A stretch of DNA of 64,000 nt, from contig NZ_JAZDRO010000001.1 in NCBI RefSeq assembly GCF_036330325.1, positions 558,001-622,000 on the forward strand, written 5' to 3'. Position 1 is the stretch's first letter. Each line of letters opens with the position of its first letter. The notes under the pieces were generated by a model. The model saw nothing but the letters and a program-made list of their open reading frames with translations, was not told where the DNA came from and searched no databases. Below, in pieces: positions 17,741-25,681 of this stretch. A program made the translations under genes and the position numbers. Source of the stretch: Hyphobacterium marinum. Lineage in GTDB: Bacteria > Pseudomonadota > Alphaproteobacteria > Caulobacterales > Maricaulaceae.

Positions 17741-17785
17741 GGCGGCATGGCTTTAAGGGGCTTTATGCGGAGGGGCAAAGAAAAA

Positions 17786-17810
17786 CGCCCGCCGGAATGT
17801 CCGGCGGGCG
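17786..17810 (-). terminator. Terminator of the ffh-rplS operon
   Basis: An 11-bp perfect G+C-rich stem (arms 17786-17796 and 17800-17810) with a 3-base loop. Read on the minus strand it is followed by TTTTTCTTT, a good U-tract. It lies 119 bases after the rplS stop. Confidence 0.85.
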
Positions 17811-17928
17811 GTTGTTATCTTTGGGCTATGCCATCCCGCTCCCCGCGAGAGGCCACCCATAGTCTGCACCCTCGTGGGCGGCCCGGGCCGTGAAGCGGGA
17901 CGGAAAAGTCAGCCGGGAGAAGTAAGTC

Positions 17929-18342
17929 CTACTTCTTGCCCTTCTTGGTCTTGCCCTGGACGGTCTCGCCTTCCAGCGTCCGGCCGGTCGTGCGCTCGGA
18001 GATCCGGGCCGACTTGCCGCGGCGGTCGCGCAGGTAATACAGCTTGGCGCGGCGCACCTTGCCCCGGCGCGCGACTTCAATCTTTTCCACGTTCGGGGAG
18101 TAGACCGGGAAAACCCGTTCCACGCCTTCGCCGAAGGAGATCTTGCGCACGGTGAAGCTTTCCTGCAGCCCGCCGCCATTCTTGGCCAGCACCACGCCTT
18201 CATAGACCTGGATCCGCTCGCGCTCGCCTTCCTTGATGCGCACGTGAACGCGCACGGTGTCGCCGGCGTCGAATTCCGGGTGTTTCTTGTCGCCGAGCAC
18301 GCGCGCGGCTTCGTCATTTTCCAGTTGCTGGATGATGTTCAT
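17929..18342 (-). CDS. rplS: 50S ribosomal protein L19
   Basis: 137 residues beginning MNIIQQLENDEAARVLGDKK. L19 lies at the 30S-50S interface. The core KEGERERIQVYEGVVLAKNG and VERVFPVYSPNVEKIEV is typical, followed by the basic RRGKVRRAKLYYLRDRRGK. The C-terminal tail (GRTLEGETVQGKTKKGKK) is slightly longer than in E. coli, as usual in alphaproteobacteria. ATG at 18342 has AAGGAG upstream. It is the last gene of the ffh-rpsP-rimM-trmD-rplS operon and begins 2 bases after the trmD stop. Confidence 0.97.
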   Translation of the reverse strand: MNIIQQLENDEAARVLGDKKHPEFDAGDTVRVHVRIKEGERERIQVYEGVVLAKNGGGLQESFTVRKISFGEGVERVFPVYSPNVEKIEVARRGKVRRAKLYYLRDRRGKSARISERTTGRTLEGETVQGKTKKGKK

Positions 18343-18344
18343 GT

Positions 18345-19049
18345 CTACTCTCCTTCGCGCCGGACATGTTTCGCCCAAAGGTCCGGGCGGCGTTCCTTCG
18401 TTGTCTTCTCCGCCTGCTCCCGGCGCCACGATGCGATCTTCGCGTGGTCGCCCGACAGCAGCACTTCGGGGATCTCCCTGCCCTCCCACACGCGCGGCCG
18501 CGTGTATTGAGGGTATTCGAGGAGATCGCCCTCGAAACTCTCTTCCATCGTGGAGGCCGGGTCGCCCAGCACTCCGGGGATCAGGCGCACACAGGCCTCG
18601 ATGAGGCACAGGGCAGCCGCTTCACCCCCGGCGAGAACCGCGTCACCGACGCTGATCTCCTCCATCTCGCGCGCTTCGATGACCCGTTCGTCGAGACCCT
18701 CGAACCGCCCGCAAAACACGACAACCCCCGGACCCGCCGCCAGCTCCCGGGCTCTGGCCTGGGTGAAGGGACGCCCCCGCGGGGTCAGGTAAATGAGCGG
18801 CCGATTGTCCTTGCGGGACGGGCTGACCGCGTCTATCGCCGCTGCCGCCACATCCGGTTTCAGGACCATTCCGGCCCCGCCCCCGGCGGGCGTGTCGTCA
18901 ACGGAGGCGTGCTTATGACGGGAAAATTTGCGGATGTCCACCGTTTCAAGCGCCCATAATCCACGCGCCTGCGCGCTCCCGATGAGGGAGACGCTTAAGG
19001 GCCCCGGAAAGGCGTCCGGGAAGAGGGTGAGCACGCTGGCGGTGAACAT
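18345..19049 (-). CDS. trmD: tRNA (guanine-N1)-methyltransferase TrmD
   Basis: 234 residues. TrmD makes m1G37 in tRNAs with G36, preventing +1 frameshifting; it uses SAM bound in a deep trefoil knot. The family signatures are present: LTLFPDAFPGPL at the N terminus, DDTPAGGGAGMVLKPD, CGRFEGLDERV, and the knot region EISVGDAVLAGGEAA, then YTRPRVWEGREIPEVLLSGDH. The length is typical. It is immediately upstream of rplS in the operon. A ~150-base gap separates it from the preceding orf and contains a possible gene remnant. Confidence 0.97.
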   Translation of the reverse strand: MFTASVLTLFPDAFPGPLSVSLIGSAQARGLWALETVDIRKFSRHKHASVDDTPAGGGAGMVLKPDVAAAAIDAVSPSRKDNRPLIYLTPRGRPFTQARARELAAGPGVVVFCGRFEGLDERVIEAREMEEISVGDAVLAGGEAAALCLIEACVRLIPGVLGDPASTMEESFEGDLLEYPQYTRPRVWEGREIPEVLLSGDHAKIASWRREQAEKTTKERRPDLWAKHVRREGE

Positions 19050-19201
19050 GGCGCGCGGGGTCTAGCAGACCCGCGCCGGATTGGGGAGTCGGGGGGCGTC
19101 AGGTGATCCAGTCGCCGAGCACCCCGACCAGTAGCCATTGCCCGTCTGCACCGCGCCGCATCAGGTGGATTGTGCTTCCGGCGCAATCCTTTATCGGGTC
19201 G

Positions 19202-19810
19202 CTAGGGCGATCCCGGCGGGCAAAGCAACCGGTCTTCGGGATTGGTTTCTGTCGTACCCTCTGGCGTGACGTGCAGGACGCGCTCGAAACAATAGGCGTC
19301 CTCAACGGGCAGGAAACGCACGGTCGCGACCGCCTCGCGGACCTCGCGCACGGCGACATGGCGGGCGCGGCGCGGCAGGCCGCATTCAATCTCGACATCG
19401 CCGGGACGCCCGGCCGCGTCCGGCCAGACGGCATAGCGGCAGGCGTAATCGGTATAGCCCCGCTCGGCCATGCGCCGGGGCAGGGGCGGGAAGACCTGGA
19501 AGACGCGTTGACCCGGTGCGGGCTGCCAGTTGCCGTTCGCGGCGCGCTCGAAGCGGGCGGACGGGACGATCACCGGGCTCGCCGAACGCGGCAGGTCGAG
19601 CGGAACGCGCGCGATCACGGCAGACGCCGCGGCCTGGAGCCTGTCCGCGTCCGTCGCATCCCGCGCGCAGTCAACGCGCAGGCGTGTGGGAATGTGCATC
19701 CGTCCGGGGATGATGCCGTCGGCAATGATCCGGCACTCGGCTGTCTCGACAGGCTGCCCGGCGGTTTGCAGGGCCAGAGCAGCGATAAGGGCCATTCCGG
19801 CGGTGAGCAT
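19202..19810 (-). CDS. Secreted hypothetical protein in the trmD operon
   Basis: 202 residues starting with a short signal peptide (MLTAGMALIAALALQTAGQP). The mature part contains paired cysteines (CRII, VDCARD, YACRYAVWP, IECGLP, YCFERV) and a C-terminal half that loosely resembles TonB C-terminal or energy-transducer-like domains (PLPRRMAERGYTDYACRYAVWPD). No catalytic motif is visible. It sits between rimM and trmD on the same strand, so it interrupts an otherwise canonical translation operon. Function unknown; an envelope or periplasmic role is inferred from the signal peptide. Confidence 0.7.
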   Translation of the reverse strand: MLTAGMALIAALALQTAGQPVETAECRIIADGIIPGRMHIPTRLRVDCARDATDADRLQAAASAVIARVPLDLPRSASPVIVPSARFERAANGNWQPAPGQRVFQVFPPLPRRMAERGYTDYACRYAVWPDAAGRPGDVEIECGLPRRARHVAVREVREAVATVRFLPVEDAYCFERVLHVTPEGTTETNPEDRLLCPPGSP

Positions 19811-19879
19811 GGGGCCTGCCTCCTTCGCGAACAGGAGAGCCAGACTAACGACACGGGCCGCTCAAAGGAATAATGCGGT

Positions 19880-20407
19880 CTATCCCGCAGACGGCTTGTC
19901 TGCCTCGTCGTCGTCCTCTTCGGGCAGGCGGATCACAACGCGCCCGGCAGTGATATCGACAACCGGGACTGTGTCGCGGGTAAAGGCGAGGTAGAAGCGG
20001 CCGTCCGTGTTCTCGATCTCGAGGAGGTCACCGGCACCGAAATTCTGCACCGCGACGACGCGGCCGACGTCCGTGCCCGCCTCGTCCCCGGCGGAAAGTC
20101 CAATGAGGTCGGTCATGTAGAATTCGTCGGCGTCGGGTTCAGGCAGGTCGGTCCGGCGGACATAGACTTTCGTGCCGCGCATATCGGCGACGGCCTCGCG
20201 TTGCAGGGTTTCGCGGAAGGCCACGACCAGGTCATCGCCCGCCTTGCGGCAGCGCAGGGGCGTCAGCAGCACATTGCCGGCCTCGTCCCGCCAGGGGCCG
20301 TAAGCGCAGCAGTCTTCAGGCTTTGCGGTAAAGGATTTCACCCGCGCCTCGCCCTTCACGCCATGCGCGCCCTTGATGGCAGCAATGCAGACGAGATCAG
20401 CGGGCAA
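19880..20407 (-). CDS. rimM: 16S rRNA processing/assembly factor RimM
   Basis: 175 residues. RimM binds S19 and assists maturation of the 30S head. The N-terminal domain (VCIAAIKGAHGVKGEARVKSF) and the PRC-barrel part (FYMTDLIGLSAGDEAGTDVGRV) are clear, with an acidic C terminus (PEEDDDEADKPSAG). The start must be TTG at 20407 because no ATG or GTG precedes the conserved N terminus. The only Shine-Dalgarno candidate, GGAGGGGGG, belongs to the adjoining palindromic repeat element. Second-to-third position in the operon after rpsP. Confidence 0.95.
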   Translation of the reverse strand: MPADLVCIAAIKGAHGVKGEARVKSFTAKPEDCCAYGPWRDEAGNVLLTPLRCRKAGDDLVVAFRETLQREAVADMRGTKVYVRRTDLPEPDADEFYMTDLIGLSAGDEAGTDVGRVVAVQNFGAGDLLEIENTDGRFYLAFTRDTVPVVDITAGRVVIRLPEEDDDEADKPSAG

Positions 20408-20409
20408 TA

Positions 20410-20523
20410 CTCCCCCCTCCGGCCCGTTGGGCCACCTCCCCCGTAAACGGGGGAGGAAATGCCAGCACCCTCTTTCCTCCCCCGTTTACGGGGGAGGGGG
20501 ACCGCGAAGCGGTGGAGGGGGGA
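20410..20523. repeat. Paired inverted palindromic repeat (REP/BIME-like)
   Basis: Two similar units in opposite orientation. Each contains a G/C-run hairpin (CCTCCCCCGT-AAAC/TTTA-CGGGGGAGG type), a shorter hairpin (GGCCCGTTGGGCC on the left, ACCGCGAAGCGGT on the right) and a terminal CCCCCCTCC/GGAGGGGGG arm. The two outer arms are complementary, so the whole 114 bases can fold as a cruciform. It fills the space between rpsP and rimM. A related pair occurs at 50832-50957, so this is a dispersed genomic repeat family. Confidence 0.8.
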
Positions 20524-20535
20524 AGACGTCTCAGA

Positions 20536-21051
20536 TCAGGCGTCTTTCTTCTCGTCGTCGCCAGCGTCTTCGGCCGGAGCGTCTTCGGCCTTGGACTCTT
20601 CAGCCGGGGCCTCTTCGGCAGCGGCGTCGGCGGCCGGAGCCTCTTCTTCGGCCGGGGCTTCAGCGGCTTCCTTTTCGGCAGCCGCCGCTTCTTCGGCCGC
20701 GGCCTTCTTCTCGGCTTCGCGCTCTTCACGCTCGGCGATGCGCTCCTGGGCTTTCTGGCCCGGCTTGCCCTTGTTGGGGTTGTTCGAGGCGGTCCAGGAG
20801 AAATTCTCCGGATCGACTTCGCTCAGGAAGCGGGCGACGCGGTCGGTCGGGCGGGCTCCCTTGGCGTACCATTCCTTGGCTTTTTCGATGTCGATTTTCA
20901 CGCGCTCGCCGTCCTTGGGGAGCATCGGATCGTAGGAGCCGATCCGTTCGATGAAGCGGCCGTCACGCGGATAGCGGGAGTCGGCGATGACGATACGGTA
21001 GTAGGGACGCTTCTTCGCGCCGCCACGGGACATACGGATTTTCAGGGCCAT
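20536..21051 (-). CDS. rpsP: 30S ribosomal protein S16 with long acidic tail
   Basis: 171 residues. Residues 1-85 are standard S16 (MALKIRMSRGGAKKRPYYRI, then DGRFIERIGSYDPM). From about residue 95 a long low-complexity tail follows, nearly all Ala, Glu, Pro, Asp and Lys (repeats of EEAPAE and AEDAPAED). E. coli S16 has only about 82 residues, but such tails are frequent in Caulobacter-like alphaproteobacteria. The tail is probably disordered and solvent-exposed. The gene is downstream of ffh and upstream of the repeat element and rimM. Confidence 0.96.
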   Translation of the reverse strand: MALKIRMSRGGAKKRPYYRIVIADSRYPRDGRFIERIGSYDPMLPKDGERVKIDIEKAKEWYAKGARPTDRVARFLSEVDPENFSWTASNNPNKGKPGQKAQERIAEREEREAEKKAAAEEAAAAEKEAAEAPAEEEAPAADAAAEEAPAEESKAEDAPAEDAGDDEKKDA

Positions 21052-21101
21052 TTGGTGTGTTTCCTTCGTGGAGTTGGTTCGTATGGGTTCAAAAAGGTGG
21101 G

Positions 21102-22616
21102 CTATTTCTTTCCAAGGCCGATCGGCAGGCCGTCGGGGCCAAGCTGGGGTGCGCCGGAGCCGGGCAGGCCGGGCAGGGTGCCACCGCCCGCATTACCGCC
21201 GCCGAGACCGGGCAGGTCGGCGGACTTGCCGCCCTTCATGCGCTCGAGCAGCTCCGGATTGGGTCCGCCGCCGGGCGCGGTGAAGCCGGACATCAGGCCT
21301 TTCGGGCCTTTCTTGCCGACCTTCTTCATCATGTCGGCCATCTGGCGGTGCATTTTCAGAAGCTTGTTGACCTCGGAGACCTCGACGCCGGACCCGGCGG
21401 CGATACGTTTCTTGCGCGAGGCTTTCAGGAGTTCGGGCTTGGCGCGTTCCTGGCGCGTCATCGACGAGATGATCGCCTGCTGGCGCTTCATCATGGAATC
21501 GTCGAACCCGGCCGCCGCGATCTGGCCCTGGACCTTTTTGTTCATGCCCGGCAACAGGCCGAGAATGCCGCCGAGACCGCCCATTTTCGACATTTGCGAG
21601 AGCTGGTCGGAGAGGTCGTTCAGATCGAACTTGCCCTTCGCCATCTTCTTGGCGAGGCGTTCGGCCTTGTCCTTGTCGTACTCCTCGCTCGCCTTTTCGA
21701 CGAGGGCGACAATGTCACCGCGCCCGAGGATACGGCCAGCAACCCGCTTGGCATCGAAGGCATCGAGCCCATCGACCTTTTCCGACACGCCGAGGAATTT
21801 GATCGGCAGGCCGGTGACATGGCGCATGGACAGCGCCGCGCCGCCGCGCCCGTCGCCATCCATCCGCGTCAGGACGAGACCGGTCAGCGGCAGGCGCTCG
21901 TGGAAGCGGCGCGCGGTTTCCACCGCGTCCTGACCGGTCAGCGCGTCGGCGACCAGCAGGGTTTCGTGCGGTTTGGCGATGTCGGCGATGGCCTTGGCTT
22001 CGGCCATCAGCTCTTCGTCGATCGAGGTCCGGCCGGCGGTATCGAGGATGACGACGTCATAGCCCTGGAGTTGGCCAGCCTTCATCGCGCGCTTGGCGAT
22101 CTCGGTCGCGGTCTGGCCGGCAACGATGGGCAGGAAGCCGGCTTCGGCCTGCTGGGCCATCTGCTGGAGCTGTTCCATCGCGGCCGGGCGGCGCGTGTCG
22201 AGCGAGGCGAGGAGAACTTTCTTCTTCTCGCGCGTCTGGATGCGGCGGGCGAGCTTGGCGGCGGTCGTGGTCTTACCCGAGCCTTGCAGACCGGCCATCA
22301 GGATAGCGATGGGCGGTTCACCGTCGAGCGCGAGGCCTTCGGGTTCGCCCTCGCCGCCGAGGAGGTCGACGAGACCGTCATGGACGAGCTTGATGACCTG
22401 CTGGCCCGGCGACACGGCGCGGATCACGTCGTCGCCGACGGCGCGCTCCTTCACCTTGGCGACGAAGTCCTTGACGACCGGCAGCGCGACATCGGCTTCG
22501 AGAAGGGCGACCCGGATCTCGCGCAGCGCCGCGTCAACGTCCTTTTCGGAAAGGACGCCGCGCCCGGTCAGCTTGTCGAAGACACCGGAAAGCCGTTCTG
22601 TCAGCGTGTCGAACAT
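21102..22616 (-). CDS. ffh: Signal recognition particle protein Ffh
   Basis: 504 residues. Ffh binds 4.5S RNA and signal sequences of nascent membrane proteins. The N domain starts MFDTLTERLSGVFDKLTG. The G domain has GLQGSGKTTTAAKLA, DTRRPAAMEQL, DTAGRTSIDEELM, TRMDGDGRGGAAL and GEKIDGL-like SEKVDGLDAF. The M domain is methionine-rich and ends with a Gly/Pro/Leu-rich tail (about 450-504). ATG at 22616 is the family start; sequence upstream to 22661 is not family-like. First gene of the translation operon, 50 bases before rpsP. Confidence 0.97.
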   Translation of the reverse strand: MFDTLTERLSGVFDKLTGRGVLSEKDVDAALREIRVALLEADVALPVVKDFVAKVKERAVGDDVIRAVSPGQQVIKLVHDGLVDLLGGEGEPEGLALDGEPPIAILMAGLQGSGKTTTAAKLARRIQTREKKKVLLASLDTRRPAAMEQLQQMAQQAEAGFLPIVAGQTATEIAKRAMKAGQLQGYDVVILDTAGRTSIDEELMAEAKAIADIAKPHETLLVADALTGQDAVETARRFHERLPLTGLVLTRMDGDGRGGAALSMRHVTGLPIKFLGVSEKVDGLDAFDAKRVAGRILGRGDIVALVEKASEEYDKDKAERLAKKMAKGKFDLNDLSDQLSQMSKMGGLGGILGLLPGMNKKVQGQIAAAGFDDSMMKRQQAIISSMTRQERAKPELLKASRKKRIAAGSGVEVSEVNKLLKMHRQMADMMKKVGKKGPKGLMSGFTAPGGGPNPELLERMKGGKSADLPGLGGGNAGGGTLPGLPGSGAPQLGPDGLPIGLGKK

Positions 22617-22879
22617 CTGTTCGCCGTCACTCCAATCGCTTGCACGCACGGGAAATACCACCCCGGTGAGCGAACACTTCGCCGACCGGGGGACCTTGTC
22701 CGCGTCGTCGCGCGGCTCAAGGCAAGCATCCCTGCTTGCATCTGAAGGCCGCGGACATACGCCTGCGGCTGCGCTGCGTCAAGGCGGGGCGGCGCGGAGG
22801 AAAGTGGCGCGGGGCGCAGGATGCGGCTAGTCTGGCCTTATCCGACCTGTTTGCCCGCTCTTACGAAACCTCTCCGCCC

Positions 22880-23887
22880 ATGTCCCCACCGTCCCCGCGC
22901 CTTGACCGGCTAGACGCGCTGCCGCTCGCTCTTGCACGGACGGACGTGCGCGATGTGCGGTCGCTGTTTCCCGAACCGGCGCTGATTTCCCTGAAAGGGC
23001 GGCGGCCCGACCCGCTCTTCGTCTCCATCCTCCTTCATGGCAACGAGACGGTCGGGTTCGAAGTCCTCAAACGGCTTCACGCCTGGATGGGCCGTCATCT
23101 CCTGCCGCGCTCGCTTCTGATCTTTGTCGGCAATGTCGCGGCCGCCGAGGCCGGCTTGCGGATGAGTCCGGGCAAGCCGGACTATAACCGGCTGTGGCAG
23201 GGCGGGACGGGTCCCGAATTCGAGTTGGCGCAGTCGGTCCTCGCCGAGGTGCGCGCGGCAAAACCCTTTGCCGCCATCGATTTACACAACAATACCGGGG
23301 CCAACCCGCTTTACAGCCTCATTCACAATGAGCGCGCCGCAGACCGCCAGCTCGCCAGCCTGTTCACGCGCACGGCCATGCTCACCCTGACCCCGCCGGG
23401 CATGCTGAGCCTCGCCGTGTCGTCGCTGTGCCCGTCTGTCACGGCGGAGTGCGGTCATGCGGGCGTGGAGGCGAACGAGACCCGCGCCTTCGAATTCGTG
23501 CTGGACGTGCTCCATCTCGATCACTGGCGCGGTGCGCCGGACCGGCCACTGGATGTCTTCGAGACGATTGGGCGGATGGAACTCGACCCCGCTGCCACGA
23601 TCAGCTTCGCGCATGGCGAGGCCGCCGATATCGAATTGCCCGCCGCGCTGGAGAAATGGAATTTCTTCGAGCGTCCGGAAGGCTCGACCTTTGCCCGCCT
23701 GCCGAACGGACGCTCGCCGCTCAAGGTCGTGACCGAGACCGGTGCGAATGTCACCGACGCGGTCTTCCGGCGTGAGGGTGACCGGCTGGTCCTCACCCGA
23801 GACCTCTCGCCCGCCATGCTGACGACAAACGAGCAGGCGATCCGGGACGACTGCCTCGGCTACATCATGGAAAAGCGCTCAGGCTGA
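22880..23887 (+). CDS. Succinylglutamate desuccinylase/aspartoacylase family protein
   Basis: 335 residues of the M14-related zinc hydrolase group. Zinc-binding positions are suggested by SILLHGNETVGFEVL (H and E) and a later His in AIDLHNNTGANPLY, with DYNRLW typical of the family. Members remove acyl groups from amino acids or act as carboxypeptidase-like amidohydrolases; the substrate here is unknown. ATG at 22880 is preferred because the in-frame sequence upstream is Arg-rich and not conserved. Divergent from ffh across about 260 bases, in which I see no RNA gene. Converges on the next small membrane gene with a 9-base overlap. Confidence 0.82.
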   Translation: MSPPSPRLDRLDALPLALARTDVRDVRSLFPEPALISLKGRRPDPLFVSILLHGNETVGFEVLKRLHAWMGRHLLPRSLLIFVGNVAAAEAGLRMSPGKPDYNRLWQGGTGPEFELAQSVLAEVRAAKPFAAIDLHNNTGANPLYSLIHNERAADRQLASLFTRTAMLTLTPPGMLSLAVSSLCPSVTAECGHAGVEANETRAFEFVLDVLHLDHWRGAPDRPLDVFETIGRMELDPAATISFAHGEAADIELPAALEKWNFFERPEGSTFARLPNGRSPLKVVTETGANVTDAVFRREGDRLVLTRDLSPAMLTTNEQAIRDDCLGYIMEKRSG

Positions 23888-24190
23888 GGCGCGCAGCCGC
23901 TGCGTGAGTTTGGGCAGGACGAACGCCAGCCAGACCAGCGCCCAGAGATTGCCCAGAAACGGCAAGGGCACGATCCAGACCGCCGAGCGCCAGGCCGACC
24001 GCTCGAACAGGGCGATGACGACGGCGATCAGGGCAAAGCCGATATAGAGGTCGGTGAGGGTGACGATGCCCCACGGATCGCTGGTCAGCCACCCGCCAGC
24101 CTCACCGAAATTGCCCGCATTCACCGCCCAGGCAATGAGGGCGGCGAATGCGAGCGCAGCCAGGCCAAGGAGGGATCTGAGAATGGCCAT
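23879..24190 (-). CDS. Small three-helix membrane protein (DUF1475-like)
   Basis: 103 residues with three hydrophobic helices (about 5-24, 47-65 and 72-92), and a central GGWLTSDPWGIVTLTDLYIGF segment, shortened here as WLTSDPWGIVTLTDLY, that resembles the DUF1475 family. It has no catalytic residues and a positively charged C terminus. Function unknown. It is convergent with the desuccinylase-like gene and follows the unknown 440-residue protein on the same strand, so the two minus-strand genes could share a promoter. Confidence 0.6.
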   Translation of the reverse strand: MAILRSLLGLAALAFAALIAWAVNAGNFGEAGGWLTSDPWGIVTLTDLYIGFALIAVVIALFERSAWRSAVWIVPLPFLGNLWALVWLAFVLPKLTQRLRASA

Positions 24191-24253
24191 GGCTGTGTGT
24201 CTCCCGGTCCATGAAGGGAACAGAAGGTCTTACGCACAGGACGGGTGTCTGGA

Positions 24254-25576
24254 TCAGTCCTCTGCCCGGACCGGCACGAAGCGCGGCTCGAAGGAGGGGA
24301 AGAGCAGCGTCTCAACCGGCGCGTAAACGCCATCGGGATAGGCGGCGGCGTCGCGCATGTCGTCGGGCTGGCAGGCGAGGCTCTGGGCGATCATCTGGCG
24401 GGCGACGGGGATGTCCTGAGGCGGGCCGGGCAGAACGCTGGCGACATGGCCGGCGATGATCCGCGCCATGGCGATGCATTCGGCCCCGATCTCCGCCTCG
24501 ATGGCGGGCAGGTGGGCCGTGGCGGCTTCGTCGCCGGTGCGGATGGCGTGAACCGCGTACCAGAAGGGCGTATCGTAACCGCCGCGCCAGTTGGTGATGT
24601 CCTCGACATTGTCCTGTGTGAAATAAGCCGACACCGGGTCCTGACAGGCGGGGAGCCCGACGTCTGGACCCGGCCCGCCCTGGCCGAGCCAGTGCCGGGT
24701 CGACGCGTCATGACCCAATCCGGTCAGTGCGCGATAGAGTTCGCGGCGTTCAAGGTCCTCGGTGCAATAGGGAGGAAAAGGGGGCTCCACTTCCTCTGAT
24801 TCACCAAAATAGAATTCACTGAAGAAATCCGGATCAAGTTGCCAAAACTCAACTTGATCCCAGTAGAGCGCGTCAGGATCATACAGGCGCGCGGCTGCGT
24901 TCATTAGCCCGTTTGCATTTTCCCGAACCGGTATGTCATCTGATGCCAGCCCGTATCGTGCCAGCTCGACCAGGTCGCGCCGGCATTCAAACCAGTAAGT
25001 GTAGAAGAATTGCCGGGAGTCCTCGGCGGTCATGTTCGGATGGGCGTCGCGATAACGGATCAGATCCCGATTGACCCAACCCGTTTTGACCTCGCAGCGG
25101 CGTGCAAGGTTGTATCGCCGTCGCCAGTAGTCCCGGTCGCCCCATAGACCGAGTTCCTCGCGGATGAACCGGGTGAAGGCGTCGCTGAACCGTGAGTCCC
25201 AGTCGCGCCGATACTGCGGGTCATCGTGGCGGTACCAGATCAGGCCCCCTGGATCGATCTCCGGCCAGTCGCCGCACCGGCCCTGCGCGTCGAGGACGAG
25301 CTGAACGAAGATGGCCTCCGAGATATTTGCGTCGGCGGCGATGTTCACGTCGCGGATGATGGCGTCGCAGTCGCCTGACGTTGCGTCGTCAAGGTCGAAG
25401 GACGCATAGAGCTGCTGCCAGCCTCGCGAGTAGTCTGCATTTCGTCCGGGTTCCATGTACGGGATGACCATCGCCACAAACCCGGCCGCGAGCAGCCCGG
25501 CTGCGCCGAGCGCGGCGAGGGCCCAGAGGACCAGCGTGAAAACCAGTCTCACGAGGAAGGCGAATATCCGTCCCAT
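24254..25576 (-). CDS. Membrane-anchored hypothetical protein
   Basis: 440 residues that I do not recognise. A strong hydrophobic segment (about 5-42) should anchor it in the inner membrane. The remainder is soluble, acidic, and rich in Trp, Tyr and Arg, with about ten cysteines spaced through it (for example SGDCDAI, GRCGDWPEID, ARRCEVK, FECRRD, PYCTEDL, PACQDP, ECIAM, ACQPDD), suggesting disulfides in the periplasm. The helical, repetitive layout hints at a Sel1- or TPR-like solenoid, but no motif is clear. The G+C content dips around 24.8-25.1 kb. It stands divergent from the patatin gene. Confidence 0.6.
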   Translation of the reverse strand: MGRIFAFLVRLVFTLVLWALAALGAAGLLAAGFVAMVIPYMEPGRNADYSRGWQQLYASFDLDDATSGDCDAIIRDVNIAADANISEAIFVQLVLDAQGRCGDWPEIDPGGLIWYRHDDPQYRRDWDSRFSDAFTRFIREELGLWGDRDYWRRRYNLARRCEVKTGWVNRDLIRYRDAHPNMTAEDSRQFFYTYWFECRRDLVELARYGLASDDIPVRENANGLMNAAARLYDPDALYWDQVEFWQLDPDFFSEFYFGESEEVEPPFPPYCTEDLERRELYRALTGLGHDASTRHWLGQGGPGPDVGLPACQDPVSAYFTQDNVEDITNWRGGYDTPFWYAVHAIRTGDEAATAHLPAIEAEIGAECIAMARIIAGHVASVLPGPPQDIPVARQMIAQSLACQPDDMRDAAAYPDGVYAPVETLLFPSFEPRFVPVRAED

Positions 25577-25681
25577 GGCTGCAGTCTAGACGCGAACGCG
25601 TGAATTTCACACGGGAATTCCCCTTATCGGTTTCCCGCGTCCCCGGCTTTGGCTAGACTTTCCCTCAAGGGGAGAGTGTCC

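Noticed and set aside
20410..20523. Repeats that at first sight look like a CRISPR array
   Set aside because: Only two inverted units, no regular spacers and no cas genes; the structure is that of a REP-like pair.
21057..22745. Open frame of more than 550 codons on the plus strand across ffh
   Set aside because: It is a mirror frame of ffh; no ribosome-binding site and no recognisable domain.
22617..22879. Search for a 4.5S or other RNA gene in the spacer upstream of ffh
   Set aside because: No GGTGCTG...CAGGTC-type SRP RNA core or other structured RNA was visible.
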